From the NCBI GenBank assembly GCA_947846985.1, contig CANTUZ010000004.1:1-64000 (forward strand): a stretch of 64,000 nucleotides of DNA, in the 5' to 3' direction. This document shows positions 23,101 to 34,595 of this stretch, piece by piece. Within the stretch, counting starts at the first letter, position 1. The number at the start of each line of letters is the position of its first letter. Origin of the DNA: Fratercula arctica (lineage: Eukaryota > Chordata > Aves > Charadriiformes > Alcidae). The notes beneath the pieces were generated by a model. The model did not search any database, was not told where the DNA came from, and worked only from the letters and a program-made list of their open reading frames with translations. The position numbers and the translations under genes were made by a program.

Positions 23101-26100
23101 AGTGACAGCATCATTTCCAGTACTGATCTTTCAGATATTTTGACAGCTTTATGTTCTGGGTGACATTCTGTGCTTCCAGCCTGCGACATCCCAACTGCTA
23201 ATGCCATGCAGACAAGTCCAGCAAAAGGCCGTATTCTCCCTCTGCCTCCCCATCCCCCCTCCAACAGTCTCAGCGGCTCCCCCTTCTAAACATCTTTTTC
23301 TCATCAATAACTCTAACATTAAAAAGGCAGGAACTGCTCTCACTAGACAGACAGAGCCATTCTCCCCAGGATACCACACACATCGCTTCATGACATTAGG
23401 GAAAACAACAACATACACTTTTCTCAGTTAAACAGGGGAAAAACAGACCAAATCATTTACGGAAGACACCCTTGTTCACAGATTCAGCCCAGCCCGACGG
23501 TGGATCACATCGTAAGTTCCCAATAGCTGAAAACTAACGTACCAAACCCATACAATTTCTAGCTGTTACTTATGCCCGGGGAACCAGATTTCCTTTGAAT
23601 TCGATCCTGCTTTTAATTCCTCAAGCCAAACCCGGCTGTCTATTACATTTGCACTCCGCAGACACAAGGACCTGACCTCTGCTTGGTTTGTAATTGCTAG
23701 TATAACAAGGTTAACATGTAATTTGGCAAAGCACTAAGTACATCAGTCTTAGCAACCAGAATTTATGATGTCTCATGAGTGCCTGTTAAAGAAGTTATTA
23801 TTTGAATCACTGTTGTATGTTGAATGACAAGTTTTGATTTTAATTTTTAATAAGAATTCCACTTAACAAATACTGCCTGTTCTAAATTGGCATATTGTAG
23901 TGGAACACAAAACAAGCTGCTTTTGTTTGTAAAGAAACCCTAGATGGCACGAAACAGACACAGGAGGAATATATAGTTTTGATTAAAAGCAAAACTCGAG
24001 AAGCCACTCTTAGTATTTAACTCTACGCCTAAGCGCAGGTCCTTGCAGCAGGTGGTGCTATTTTCTTATGGAATGACCGGGCTGAAACAGCTCTCAAGAG
24101 TTCTACGATTGCTCAGTCTGCAAAACCATCTTGACACCAGTTAGTAATGGCCAGCACACACGTTACCGATTTGCTGGCTTCCGGCTCAGAAAAAACCCAA
24201 CTGTGCGACCCGGGTTTGTGCCACAGCTTCAGAGCGCTGTGTCAAATACAGCCCTTGCGGGACAGCGATACCTGACTCGGATGGGAGCGATGCACCAAAA
24301 TAAGCGTTCCCCCGTCCAGTTACCGCCCTTAAAAATGACAGACACATTGTGGAAGATTCAGCTATAAAATATCTAGCAATGCACCTTCTCCTCTGAAAAA
24401 TTTCATTTCCCTTCCACAAAACTTCGTCTTTAAACCCAGAGGACAGAAACTGGTGAAAATCTGTCCCCACCATAACGGAGTTTAAAGTGTCAGCCAAGGT
24501 CAGGAGCATAGCTTAAATTTTTCACCGATGTCAGGAGGTATCGAGTAGCATCTAACCAAATTTTCCTGCAATGCGGGAAGCTTTCCATCAGCCTCATCCA
24601 GCTTGCTCTGCTGACACCGGTGAAGTTTTACCGACCGAAGGGAGCCGAGGCTTTAGTTTTTGCAGTGACTTACACCGATAACTCCCCCCATATAAACAGT
24701 CTGGTGGACTGATTTCCCCCGTTGCAAATCCCAAACAAAAACCCAAGCCAAATCTAAGTAAGGCTTTAATTCTAATACCTACGATGATGACCCGTAAATG
24801 GTATTTCCTAGGATGCTCCATGTTACATGGAGGGGAGGAGAGGGCCAAACCGCAGGGTGAAGCCCACCAACAATCGCTCAGCAGGCAGTGGGAAGGGGCA
24901 GACCCAGCCCCGCTAAGGCCTCTGGCCAGTCTGCCCTCCACAACAAGACCTTTAAGGTCTCAGAGGCAACAAGATCTCCTTGTGACCAAGCCCTCTGTTG
25001 GTCTAGAAGGATAAAGTCAGCTTTGCAGGTGAAAAACACAGGCCCAGAAACCTCTACCCTAGAAGATCATGGCATCACAAGACCTTTTTTCTTATGTTTT
25101 CAATGTCAAAAAAAATCCAGTGAGAACAGCAGCTTTGCAGCAGCTTTCTTGGTGCCAGTTGACACTTCCCAACTCTGTGAGCAGCAGATTCCTATCCGAG
25201 CGCCACTACTTGAGATAAGCCTTTTAAGTTCTTCCTTACTTAAAGCGAGTTCTGCAAATTCAGCTTTGTTCTTTTGCAGCACAAAATAGGAAGCACAGAA
25301 GCCTTCTCAGCAACAGAGCATGTCAAGGAGGAGAAGATTTAAGAGGAAACGAGCAAAGGAAAAATACGTACAACCGAGCTATACGCAAGGAATACACTGC
25401 TACCTTCCGGATACTGCTAGGGCACCAGATTTTAACTGCAATCTCTGCTCCCCTTCAAGGGATCACCGTATGCTGCTGCCAGACTGATGAGGAATTTTCG
25501 AGACCAAGCTCTACGTGACAGAGCTCTTTTGAATTGCAATAGGTAAGGCACAGCATCACTGTTAGTGTTGCTCACTTCTACCGTGCAGAGGTTCGGAGCG
25601 GCAGCCACGAGCTGGGCAGAAAGGTACTAGGCAAGGAGAACACCTCACTGTTTGTATTGATGTAGAACATAATTTGGAAGGCGCATGCAGTTAAACGGAT
25701 ACGCTACAGAGTTATTGGCCTCCTCAGCCCATATGCAAGTCATTATTCACCTGCGCGCTCTCCCCCTGCTTGAATGAAAGCCAGATCCCAGTGGCTCCAC
25801 GGCAAAGCTTGTACGGGGCCAGCCCCCTCCCCACCTCCGACACAGACGACGGGAATCTCCGGGACAGGGGAGAGGGCAGGGACCCTCTCTCCGGGCCTAA
25901 AGCAGAACAGCCCTCCTCGATCACACCGGTGGCTGTCACCCAGATGCCACGTCGGGTGCGCCGTCGCCCACCGTGCGGGCTGTCAGAGGTGCTCACAGCA
26001 GAAACCCGGCCCCTGGCGCTACAGCCGCAGCACTCGTACCGCTCGGTCTTCAGAGGTACGGCGTCCTCACCTCCCTGCAACAACCCACGGCCGCGGGGAC

Positions 26101-29100
26101 TGCCTGCTGCTGGCATTAAAAACGTGTTTTAAGACATCTGTGGAGACTGACATCACCGGCGTGAACATATTCATGTTACAAGGGACATTTCCAGCCATCA
26201 ATAAGCTGGAACGAGGCCGCGAACATGTGGCGTGTTTACCTTTATAGAGGATGCACTGACATTTTTATGGACTGCCAAATCTATCCCACGGGTGAAAAAG
26301 GATGCAATAACGAGGACTATTTAGTTATATAGTCATCATTAGCCATCATTTAAATGAGATATTAAAGGGGTGCCCCTGTGCCAGTGCACAGTTAAGAATG
26401 TATCAGTGTTTCCGTTGTAAAACTGTGTTTTCAAGGGTTCACAGCCCAGCTACAAAAGTTCACTCGGAGCTGGAAACGGGAACAAGCTCCAGACCAGGAA
26501 CACAAATTGGGAAGCCAGATTCCTTATTTTCTCCCACCTTTGCCCTTACTCGATTGCCACTTCCCCCTTACCGATCTGAGTATTTTGCAAAAGGAAAACA
26601 TAGGATCCAGTTCTCTCTTTTTAAGGAGCATAAGACTTTGGTGCCAAACCGTATTTATAGTATTTTTTTTAGCAAAGCAGATAAGGTCACAGCAGTTAGT
26701 AACTCGATATAAAAAAAGTAAAAAGTCCACCCCTCTGACTAAAGCTATCAGCTGCTTAAATAAAGAACTTCAAGAAGCAGCGATGGTGCACGCTCAGGAT
26801 CTAACTTACATGTGGACTTTATGATATGAAAACCACAAATATGCACATTGCACACCATGAATGTGCTGCACAGCGGGCAAATGATCTCTCTCCTATATAT
26901 TTTAAGCAGAAAGACCACAGTGGGTCTGAAAACTAAACACAGTATCGAACTGGAAGCTAGCATAAGCTAACCAAGCAAGGAGGTTGCATGAATAAAGCAC
27001 ACAAATTTGGAGAGGGGAACATGAAAAGCTGACTCTGCTCCTTCTCATGGTCACAATTAATTCAGCTGGTGGCAGCAGGTCAGCTGTATGAAAACCAAAT
27101 TGTGCGCAGTTTGTCCCCTTGAGGCCAGAACCCTTCAGATGCAAGGTGACATTCTCTAGAAACCGCGACCGACCGGGGACCGTGAGCACAGGACACCCAC
27201 GTGCGCGACAGCACAGCCAGACGGGTGGCGACAGCAGCCAAAAAAATCAAATTCTGGCTCTGGTTCTGAGAGGCCAGACCTACAGATCCTGCCCGTTTGC
27301 CTCAGAGAAGGTTTGCAGATTTGCGCCCAGCCTGCCCAAATCGTAGCTTACCGGTTTTCAAGTTCCTTCTGCCTAAAAACCAGCAGAATGCTGCTGCATG
27401 CATTTTATGTATGGGGTACAGAAAAAAAAAAACAAACCAAAAAAAAACCCTCCACCAACCAAAAAACCCCACCATCTCACCGTCTCCTGCCTGAACGCTT
27501 TTAAAGCTCTCGTTACAGAAGACCCGTAACGTTACGAGAGCTCAAAGAAGCTAGAATTGGGCCGGTACTGGTTTTTACAGGCTGATGGCGGCCGGCGACT
27601 CGCTGGTTTCCCCGCGCAGTACTTGGTTTCCCCTGTTTGCGTGGGCATTTCGCACCACAACAAAGCAAAGAAAGGCGTTCTGAAAAGGAGGAGAACATAG
27701 TTCTTAAACCACAAGAATTGCCCTAGGGGCAGGTGTAATACCTAAAATTACTTGAAATTCAGTCAATAAAAAAGAGTTTAAAGTAATTTCTGACTGTATA
27801 GCTTTACTATAACATCATTAGAGGGACCCTCCAATTAAAGTCGAGTTTTTTAAATGACTCATTTGCTAGACATGCTCCTTTAGCGATGCTATGATTAAAA
27901 GTGCTTTCAAGAGCGAACTGAAAGTCTTGCGTTTGAGGCTTTTATCTTTGTGCTCTCTTTTATTTATCCCGCGCTGTATCTTTCCTCCAGATCCCGAGCC
28001 TCAGAAGCTGCACATCAGCACACCTCTGCGGGAAGCGCTCAAGGTAGGCAGATTTATATCAGCCGGAGGTCTGGTCATCCAGCGGTTTCGCTAACTGGCA
28101 GCAGGAAAGAACAGTGGCACGCAGAAAACGATGCACGGACTCGGCCGTAGTTAAGAGTACGCTTGCCAGGACTGTCAGCGTTCAGCTCTAACTCACTTAT
28201 CGCCTCACCTTCTTCCCAGCTGTCTTTTCATAGGCACAAGGGATGGAAAACCGCTCGCTGCTGTGTACCTGCAGGCTGAGAACCGGGAAAGGCTCTGTCT
28301 TAGGATTTTTACTGGAGCAGAGCTCGCTGTGAGGCCTGGCCAAAGCAGGACAAGGGCTGCTGGTGTCAGCCCAGGCACACCTCACAATGACACGGCTGCC
28401 ACAGGAATCACCAGCTGAAGGTCCTTTGACTGCAATACATAGAAATAATTAGAGCAGTTAAGTAAATAAGTGCTGGAATGTAACCAGCTATACTATGAAC
28501 GATAGACATCCTTACTTGACCTGTGATGGATTTGGGGCCTGGGGTTTCTTTCAGCTTTGTCACGGGCATCAAAGGTTCCTTTTTCGAGTGACTCAAACTG
28601 AACAATTATGTTTTGAGATCATTTAGCAGGATTAATGGAAAACAAATTTTCCTGAGCAGAAGATCACATGAACATTCATCCAAATCAAAGATCAACCCCC
28701 CAGCTCAAACAACGACCCAGGAATAACCCAGCCTAGCTGTGAAATCCAGCCTGCGAGAGATTTCAGGGCAGCAGAGGATGGAAACCTCAGAGGTTCCCAG
28801 ACAGGGCTGAAGCTCTCGCCCTGTCCCCTCAGAGGACTGAGCCACGGAAAGAGAAACTTGCATCTAACAGTTGTTAGGACGCTTCCTTTGATTAACCGTG
28901 TCTTAGTTCTTTCTTGTTGTCTGTCCATTGCAAGAGCGCAGCTACCCAGTGCAACACCACTTTCCTTGGACTACAAACAGGGACGTGTTTCAACAAATCC
29001 TGCCAGTTCTTGGTCTCATCACACATCGCTCTATCGCACAGGGTCTCAGGTTTGTCTGGTGGTCTGCCTGGGAGATCTGGGAAAGGTCCTTCCCGTGTGC

Positions 29101-31779
29101 TGCAGAATAGACAGAAGCTCTCCAGGGGAAAAGCGAGGACAGAAAGGTTTCACAGCCACATTTGAGAGTGTGTTTCAGGAAAGAAACAGTTTCTCCCCTG
29201 AAAATATACAATTAAATTGCAAAACATATGGTTAAACTGCTAACTAAATCACAAACGACTTCCTTCCAGGCCTCTTGCTGTAGATGCGGGAGAAATGGGC
29301 ATTCTCGAGCAGGTTCTGCTCACCGCAGACAGAGAGCTCTCTTCTGAAGGGGCTGGCAGCGGGGATGGTAAAATGCGCTGAAGAAGTAACAGCAACATAG
29401 TTAATTAATTTAACTGGGGCAGCCACATTAAGGACGAGGAGAAGCCTGTGGTAGACTGAAATCTGCAGCCGAGGAGCGCAAGAGTCAGCGCAGAGGATCT
29501 GGAAACAAACTGCCTCGGAAGGGAAACGCTGTGCATGTGCCGTGTCCACCGCAGGGCTGGCCAGGCAGCGGGCGCAAGGAAAAAATCAGAAACCAGAAAA
29601 AGCCTTTTCACTCCCCCCACTGCCCAAAGGAACTTTTGATCTAAGGGTTTTCTGGAAATGCACCGTTCTGCCGTCAATAACCATTCAAAATGAGCTGCTG
29701 CTGCCTACGGCGAGAGAAAGACAACAGCTAACTGGTTAAATATTTTGCATAAATACTTATAAAAGTGTCAAAAAACTTATAATCACTTCCAATTTATTGC
29801 TTTGGCACTTGAACTGTGAAAGTACTGGAGAAGGAGGAAAGGGATTAGTGAATAGTGTGTTTATAGGACTGCTGCCACCCAATGTCAAGTGAGAGTATAA
29901 ATATAATCAGAAAGACCACAGAGATGGGATTTCAACCAAAGGCCTTCTAGGTTCAGAACAATAAATATATTTAATCACATACGCTTAAAGGCGCAAAAAT
30001 CACTCTGCGGGGATTATACCCCCCTTTTTTATTTTTTTTATTATACCTTTCCCTCTTTCATCGAGGCAACTGCTTATTTCAGAACAAAGCAATGTATGTT
30101 AGACTCGGTATCGCAAAAAACAGTCATGTTAGAAAGAGAAGAGAATTACTCTGTAGGAGCGCCGACTGGGGAGTCCCAGCTCTCCATCCTCCAAACCCAG
30201 GGTAATTATGCCTCTATCCTCTAACACCCGTCTTGTGGACAGAAATACTTAGAGTAACATACGATGGAGAGCGTTTGCAGGATGAATACTAAGACACCAA
30301 AGCCATTCAATTATACACGGTATTTGATCTCTGTGCAGAGATATCCTACAATAGACATCCTTGTCTTTGAAGAATCTGAAGTAATGACTCGCAAAGAACC
30401 CTAAGGAAAGTCTGGCACGCAGCTCACAGTTTTCCGGGAGAGGAAGGAATCGATGCTGGTCACTGAAACCGCCAGACAACACTCAGTTTGACTGACAGAC
30501 GCTTGTCTGGGAAAAGGCACTGGGTCAACCCACTCGTGCAATGAGAAGTAAGAGACGGGCACATCGGGCTGCTCTGTACGGCGTGACAGCTGTCACGCAA
30601 ACCGCAAGTTTTTGGGATGCAGTGGATTTGGGAAGCACATCCTGGCGGGGGTCACATTTGGGTTCTGGCATTTCCATTTAGCCCTTGCAGAGGTGAGATG
30701 CACAAAAAGCAGAACAGTGGCGTCAGGTGATGCGGTGCCAAGACAGTGCCATCTTCCCTTTCTGCTGGGACACCACTCTTTCGGGAGGCTGACATGTCAA
30801 ATACACCCCCCACGCACACACACCCTTACGAAAAATGACTTCACATTTTCATAAATCTACCTGTGCATGCCAGCCTGTAATCATGGAGAGGTCTAAGTGC
30901 CACCGCCAAAGATGCTGAGATGCAGCGTTTACCATGCACAAATTATGCTTCAACTAAAGTAATTTGCCACTGCCCCTAATTGCCAGTACTGTCACCAACG
31001 TCTCCAAATGATCGCCAAACCACATTATTGCTCTATCGCATGCAAATCCGCCCTTGGTTTCAACAGAAGCTACACATGCAAAGCACCGATAAAAGCAGAC
31101 TCCGGAGAGGATGCGTTAATTACTCCACTTCCTTCATATGGTGCTCAGATACCATACGGCAGAGACGCTGCATACAGAGTTGAACCAGTAATTAAAATAC
31201 AGGAGACAATGTAAACATTATATCCTAAAACATGCTGCAGGAAGCGTTGCTTTCCTAACCCTTTTCTCATCTTCTCCCCTACGCCGGTTCCCCGGGCACC
31301 CGAGCACTGGCGGCCGGACCGGCGCTGCTGGTGCCCTTCTCGAGGGCACGAACCTTCATTTTTGCCGATCCGAACCAATTTGTCCGCGCAGCGCCACCGA
31401 AGCACGGGTGGCCGGGCTCCGCGGGCCCGCGGCCCCCCCTCCCCGCCGCCCCGGGGCCGGTCCCGCGCTCACCTGCCGGCAGCGGGCGGAGGCCTCGCAC
31501 CGTGTTGCCCCGGCGGAGCTGCCCCGGCGGCTCCCGGGGCCGCGCCGCCGCCGTGCCGCCGCTGTACTGGTCGTAGAGCCGCAGCATGTGCTCCGACACC
31601 GTGTCGCCCGCCGCCGCCCGCCGCAGCCCGGGGGCACCTGCCGCCGGCCCGGCCCGGCCGCCCCCCGCCCCGCCCGGGGCCGCCCGCCGCCGCAGCCCCG
31701 CCGCCGGCACGTCCCCCGGCGCCGGGCACAGGCAGCCCCAGCCCAGGCACAGGCACAGCAGCCAGCGGGCCGCCGCCAT
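16924..31779 (-). CDS. BMP3: BMP3, bone morphogenetic protein 3 precursor (3 coding exons, complete)
   Basis: Secreted TGF-beta-superfamily ligand; in mammals BMP3 antagonises osteogenic BMP signalling through activin type II receptors (known of the family). Three minus-strand exons (31473-31779, 20110-21020, 16924-17115) join in phase into 1410 bp, 469 residues plus TAA; human BMP3 has 472. Residues 1 to about 22 form a hydrophobic signal peptide. The prodomain contains [10 protein letters not shown] (61-70), FNLTSLT and PEPYI-like segments, and N-glycosylation sequons near 114, 142, 173 and 184. A furin-type RRKR site ends at residue 286; a second basic stretch, KKARRK, precedes Q360, which starts a 110-residue mature ligand as in human. 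The seven knot cysteines are at 367, 396, 400, 433, 434, 466 and 468. BMP3 is preferred over its paralogue GDF10 because the C-terminus reads [14 protein letters not shown] and ends [10 protein letters not shown]. The ATG has G at -3 and +4. Introns are about 10.5 and 3.0 kb. Confidence 0.97.
17116..20109 (-). other. BMP3: BMP3 intron 2
   Basis: A 2,994-bp intron with GTACGG donor and CTTTCTCTTGCAG acceptor. A 221-codon open stretch on the minus strand (17710-18375) opens with TTG rather than ATG, resembles no known protein and is treated as chance. An A13 tract is near 19307. No other feature was recognised. Confidence 0.9.
20110..21020 (-). CDS. BMP3: BMP3 coding exon 2 (most of prodomain and start of mature ligand)
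   Basis: The exon is 911 bp. The acceptor is ...TTCTAG|GGAGCC at 21022-21021. Its first two bases complete Gly103 and it ends on a codon boundary (FPIPK|GTACGG, GT at 20109-20108). It encodes residues 104-406: the bulk of the prodomain, the [16 protein letters not shown] segment, the RRKR286 site, [20 protein letters not shown], the KKARRK site and the first three knot cysteines (C367, C396, C400). The residue before the second knot cysteine region reads [10 protein letters not shown] where human has SGACQFPMPK. Reading into the intron would stop after eight more codons. Confidence 0.97.
21021..31472 (-). other. BMP3: BMP3 intron 1
   Basis: A 10,452-bp intron with GTGAGC donor and TTCTAG acceptor. 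It contains no recognised coding exon or transposon. The only notable structures are an imperfect hairpin near 27505-27542 and an A/C-rich low-complexity patch near 27420-27475. Regulatory elements are plausible in a developmental gene but cannot be located without alignment. Confidence 0.9.
31473..31779 (-). CDS. BMP3: BMP3 coding exon 1
   Basis: It encodes residues 1-102 plus the first base of codon 103. It starts at the ATG on 31779 ([13 protein letters not shown]), the signal peptide. The rest is a very GC-rich Ala/Gly/Arg/Pro stretch, then the conserved [13 protein letters not shown] motif and [11 protein letters not shown] near the exon end. The donor is GCAG|GTGAGC, with GT at 31472-31471. 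The Ala/Gly/Pro-rich spacer between signal peptide and VSEHML is little conserved, so its exact length is the least certain part of the protein. Confidence 0.94.
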
Positions 31780-32090
31780 ACCGACCCTCCGACCGCGCCG
31801 GAGCCCCCCTGCCCCGGGCGGCGGGCCCCGGGTCCCGGCGGGGTTCGCCTCTGGCGGACGGAGCCCCGGCGGCGGGTGGGGCTGCGCTAACACCCGCTGG
31901 CGGGGACTCCTCTTTCGGGGGAAAAAAGGAAGAAATAAAAAAGGAGAACAAGCGGCGCGGAGGGAAGCGCCCGTCCGTGCCGGCGCCGGGTGTCGGTTCC
32001 CCCGGTGCAGGTTGTGCTTCGGCGGGAGGCGGAGGCGCTGCCCCCGCCGCGGCCGGACGCGGCTCCCGGGGAGTCCGTGCGGGGCTGTGC

Positions 32091-32187
32091 CGTGTGTGGG
32101 TGTGTGGTGCGTGTGTCGGTGTGTGTCGGTGCGTGTGCCGGTGTGTACCGTGTGTGTCGGTGTGTGCCGTGTGGGTGTGTGAGTGCG
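32091..32187. repeat. GT-rich low-complexity tract upstream of BMP3
   Basis: Degenerate (GT)n with interspersed GGT/CGG units over nearly 100 bases on the plus strand, about 310-410 bp upstream of the BMP3 ATG. It lies in the promoter or 5' UTR. On the minus strand it reads as CA-rich. Confidence 0.85.
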
Positions 32188-32301
32188 AGCGCGATCCCGG
32201 CGCCCGGGCTGGTCCCCGCAGCCGATCGCGCCGCCCCCCCGCCCGGCCCCGGCTGCGAGCAGGAGGCAAAGCGAGGGGAAACCACCACCCAAAGGGAAGC
32301 G

Positions 32302-32342
32302 AACACACTCGCACAGACACACACACACAACACACGCACGGA
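32302..32342. repeat. CA-rich tract upstream of BMP3
   Basis: A (CA)n-rich stretch of about 40 bases, broken by CG and AG dinucleotides. It is complementary in composition to the GT-rich tract at 32091-32187, so the two could pair imperfectly across about 115 bases. Confidence 0.8.
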
Positions 32343-34574
32343 GGCAGAGGGAGACATGGCTCTGGAAATGCAATCACCGGCGCTGACGGCGTCCCCGAGG
32401 GCAGGCGGGGAGCGGGGCTGGGGGATGTTCCCCTTCCCACCCTCACCCAGCCTCGTCCCGAGGCAGTAAAGTAACGTGATTGCAATAAAACAAAAATCAC
32501 GAGTCAAACCGCGCTCAGCCCTCCCCCCCGGGCAATCCCAAGGCTCGGCTGCGCTCGGGGCACAGCGCACGGCCGGCAGGTGGGGGGACGCTCACGGGCT
32601 GTGCGGGGCTCCAGCCCGCCTCGGCGGCACCCTGCTCCCTCCTGCCACCCTGTCCCCAGCAGCCCGAGCCGAGGGGACGGGACACCCACCCTGCCCCGGT
32701 GAAGGAGGACAAGCCCCTTCAGGCACATCATAACCCCTGCCGTGAGCTGCCTGGGGGCAGGCAGGGAAATCCCGCGCTCCGGGACTCCGCTACAGCCGGC
32801 ACGGCAAGGTGTTCCCTGCTCCGCTGACAGCGTTCCACAAGTCTCCTGCCTTTGCTGCTCTTCACCGCCAAAGGACAGAACTGCCTCACCCCCCTCGCCA
32901 GCGCCACAGCACCAGGCATCACCCATCGGACACCTAACACTGTCCCCTCCGAAATAGGCTTTGTAATGGAAAACATGTCTTACCTCATACATCTGGGGGA
33001 GAAACACGGGAGGTGGGAGAGAAGCCTCCTTGCATTTTCATGGTTTGTAAGTATGCCGGCTCACAGGAGTGACTTTGTCTCTAACCTGAAGGAGGGAAAC
33101 ACGAGAATTGGCTCACGCATTGGTATATGGAGCCGAGCGCACATGGCTTCCAGCATGGGACATTCACACTTTCAAGGGGCTACACAAAGTGCACCATTAC
33201 CAAGCACTAAATAGAACACTAAAATACATCATGTATTGGAGGGTGAACTCGCCTTTCAGATGCCACTGAATTTGGGATCAGTTACAGATATTATGGCATT
33301 AAGGGCCCGTCCGTAACAACAAACAGCAAGTGGCTACCGGCAGGAAGGAAAGAGAGGATTTTCAAAAGCAGAGTAATGATTTTTATATGCTTCTATATTT
33401 GAGTGCTCAAATGCAACCCCTGGCAGTGTCTCATTTTCAAACAGTTTTGGGTATCGGATTTGCCAAATGCATCTAAAAATATTATCCATGTATGTACAAA
33501 CACACAATTTCAATATTAACGCTAATAGTAAGACGAACTATACTTTTCACTTCTTTAAGACACGTTACTGCAATATAAAAACTGTACAAGTGGACAAACA
33601 TAATGAAAACATTAAGGCTTTATGAAGCTTTTGGGCACAAATAATAAAACCAATGCAGAACTCTGCAGGAAGAAAACAAAAATATTCAAACCGAGAGCTA
33701 AAAAACTCAGCACAAGCAGCCATCTCTGGCTTACAACCATGGCAGAGCTGTCAATCCTAAAGAAGACTCTTTAGGCAACTGAAATACCAGAATAGCTATT
33801 TCAACTTCAGTCATGTTATTTTCTACTGGTGAGAGATGCGATTTAAAAAACAATGCCACACCACAACTCTTTAAATAAAACAAGCATAACTGAATCCTTT
33901 TTTAAACGTACAGCGTCAAATAATCGGCCGTGAGAGTGTGATGTTTTACATACACAACACATCTTCCAAACTGTGGCCTGACTCTTGAGATTGGACCCCT
34001 GTACATCAAGAACAACCAGTAAAACAAGTAATAAAATACTCAGAGACAGCACGTATCTAACGCCACACTCAAGCAAAGGAGGATGAGGCAAGAACTGACT
34101 TAAGTTCACCATGGAAGCTCAAGCACCCTCTTGCTGACCTTTTATTTAAAAGTCTTTTAAGTGTAGCAGAAAGCCCCGTTTATGCAAAATTACTTCAGAT
34201 TTTGGCTCCCAGAGCCTTGCCCCACCACTTGACTGCGGTTGTTTAAGTTAAGTGTCTAAAATAGAAAGTTAGTCCTGTGCAGTCTATTGTAGCCAGTGAG
34301 GAGAGAGAAAGAGGACGCTTGGCATGAGGCAGAAAGGAAAAAGTGAATTCTCAGGGCATTAGGTGCCTTCTCTGAACCCCCCTTTTTAGACAGCCGCTGC
34401 AGGTTTTTCAGAGCACTGAAGAACACGTGGGTTTAAAATACCCTTCGCTTTATGGACTGTCCCTGTGATATGGTGGGACGCTCATTACGCACAGTTCTGT
34501 GCCTCCCAAAGTTAAAAATATCCCTAGCTCAAACTGGACGTGAGATTTTTAAATGCCAGAGCACTGTGACTGCA

Positions 34575-34595
34575 CAAACCAAACCAAACCAAACC
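34575..34595 (+). repeat. (CCAAA)n microsatellite
   Basis: About four copies of the pentamer CAAAC in tandem, flanked by unique sequence. Confidence 0.9.

Larger units (their letters stand above)
31270..32800. promoter_or_regulatory. BMP3: CpG-island promoter of BMP3
   Basis: A very GC- and CpG-rich block surrounds BMP3 exon 1 and continues about 1 kb upstream of its ATG. No clear TATA box stands at an obvious distance, which fits dispersed CpG-island initiation. The transcription start is not determinable here. Long apparent ORFs on both strands across this block result from high GC content. Confidence 0.75.

Noticed and set aside
31279..32570. Very long overlapping ORFs (up to 370 codons) on both strands around BMP3 exon 1
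   Set aside because: They come from CpG-island GC content and the GT/CA tracts (runs of Thr-His and Val-Cys). Only the BMP3 exon 1 frame has a homologue and splice sites.
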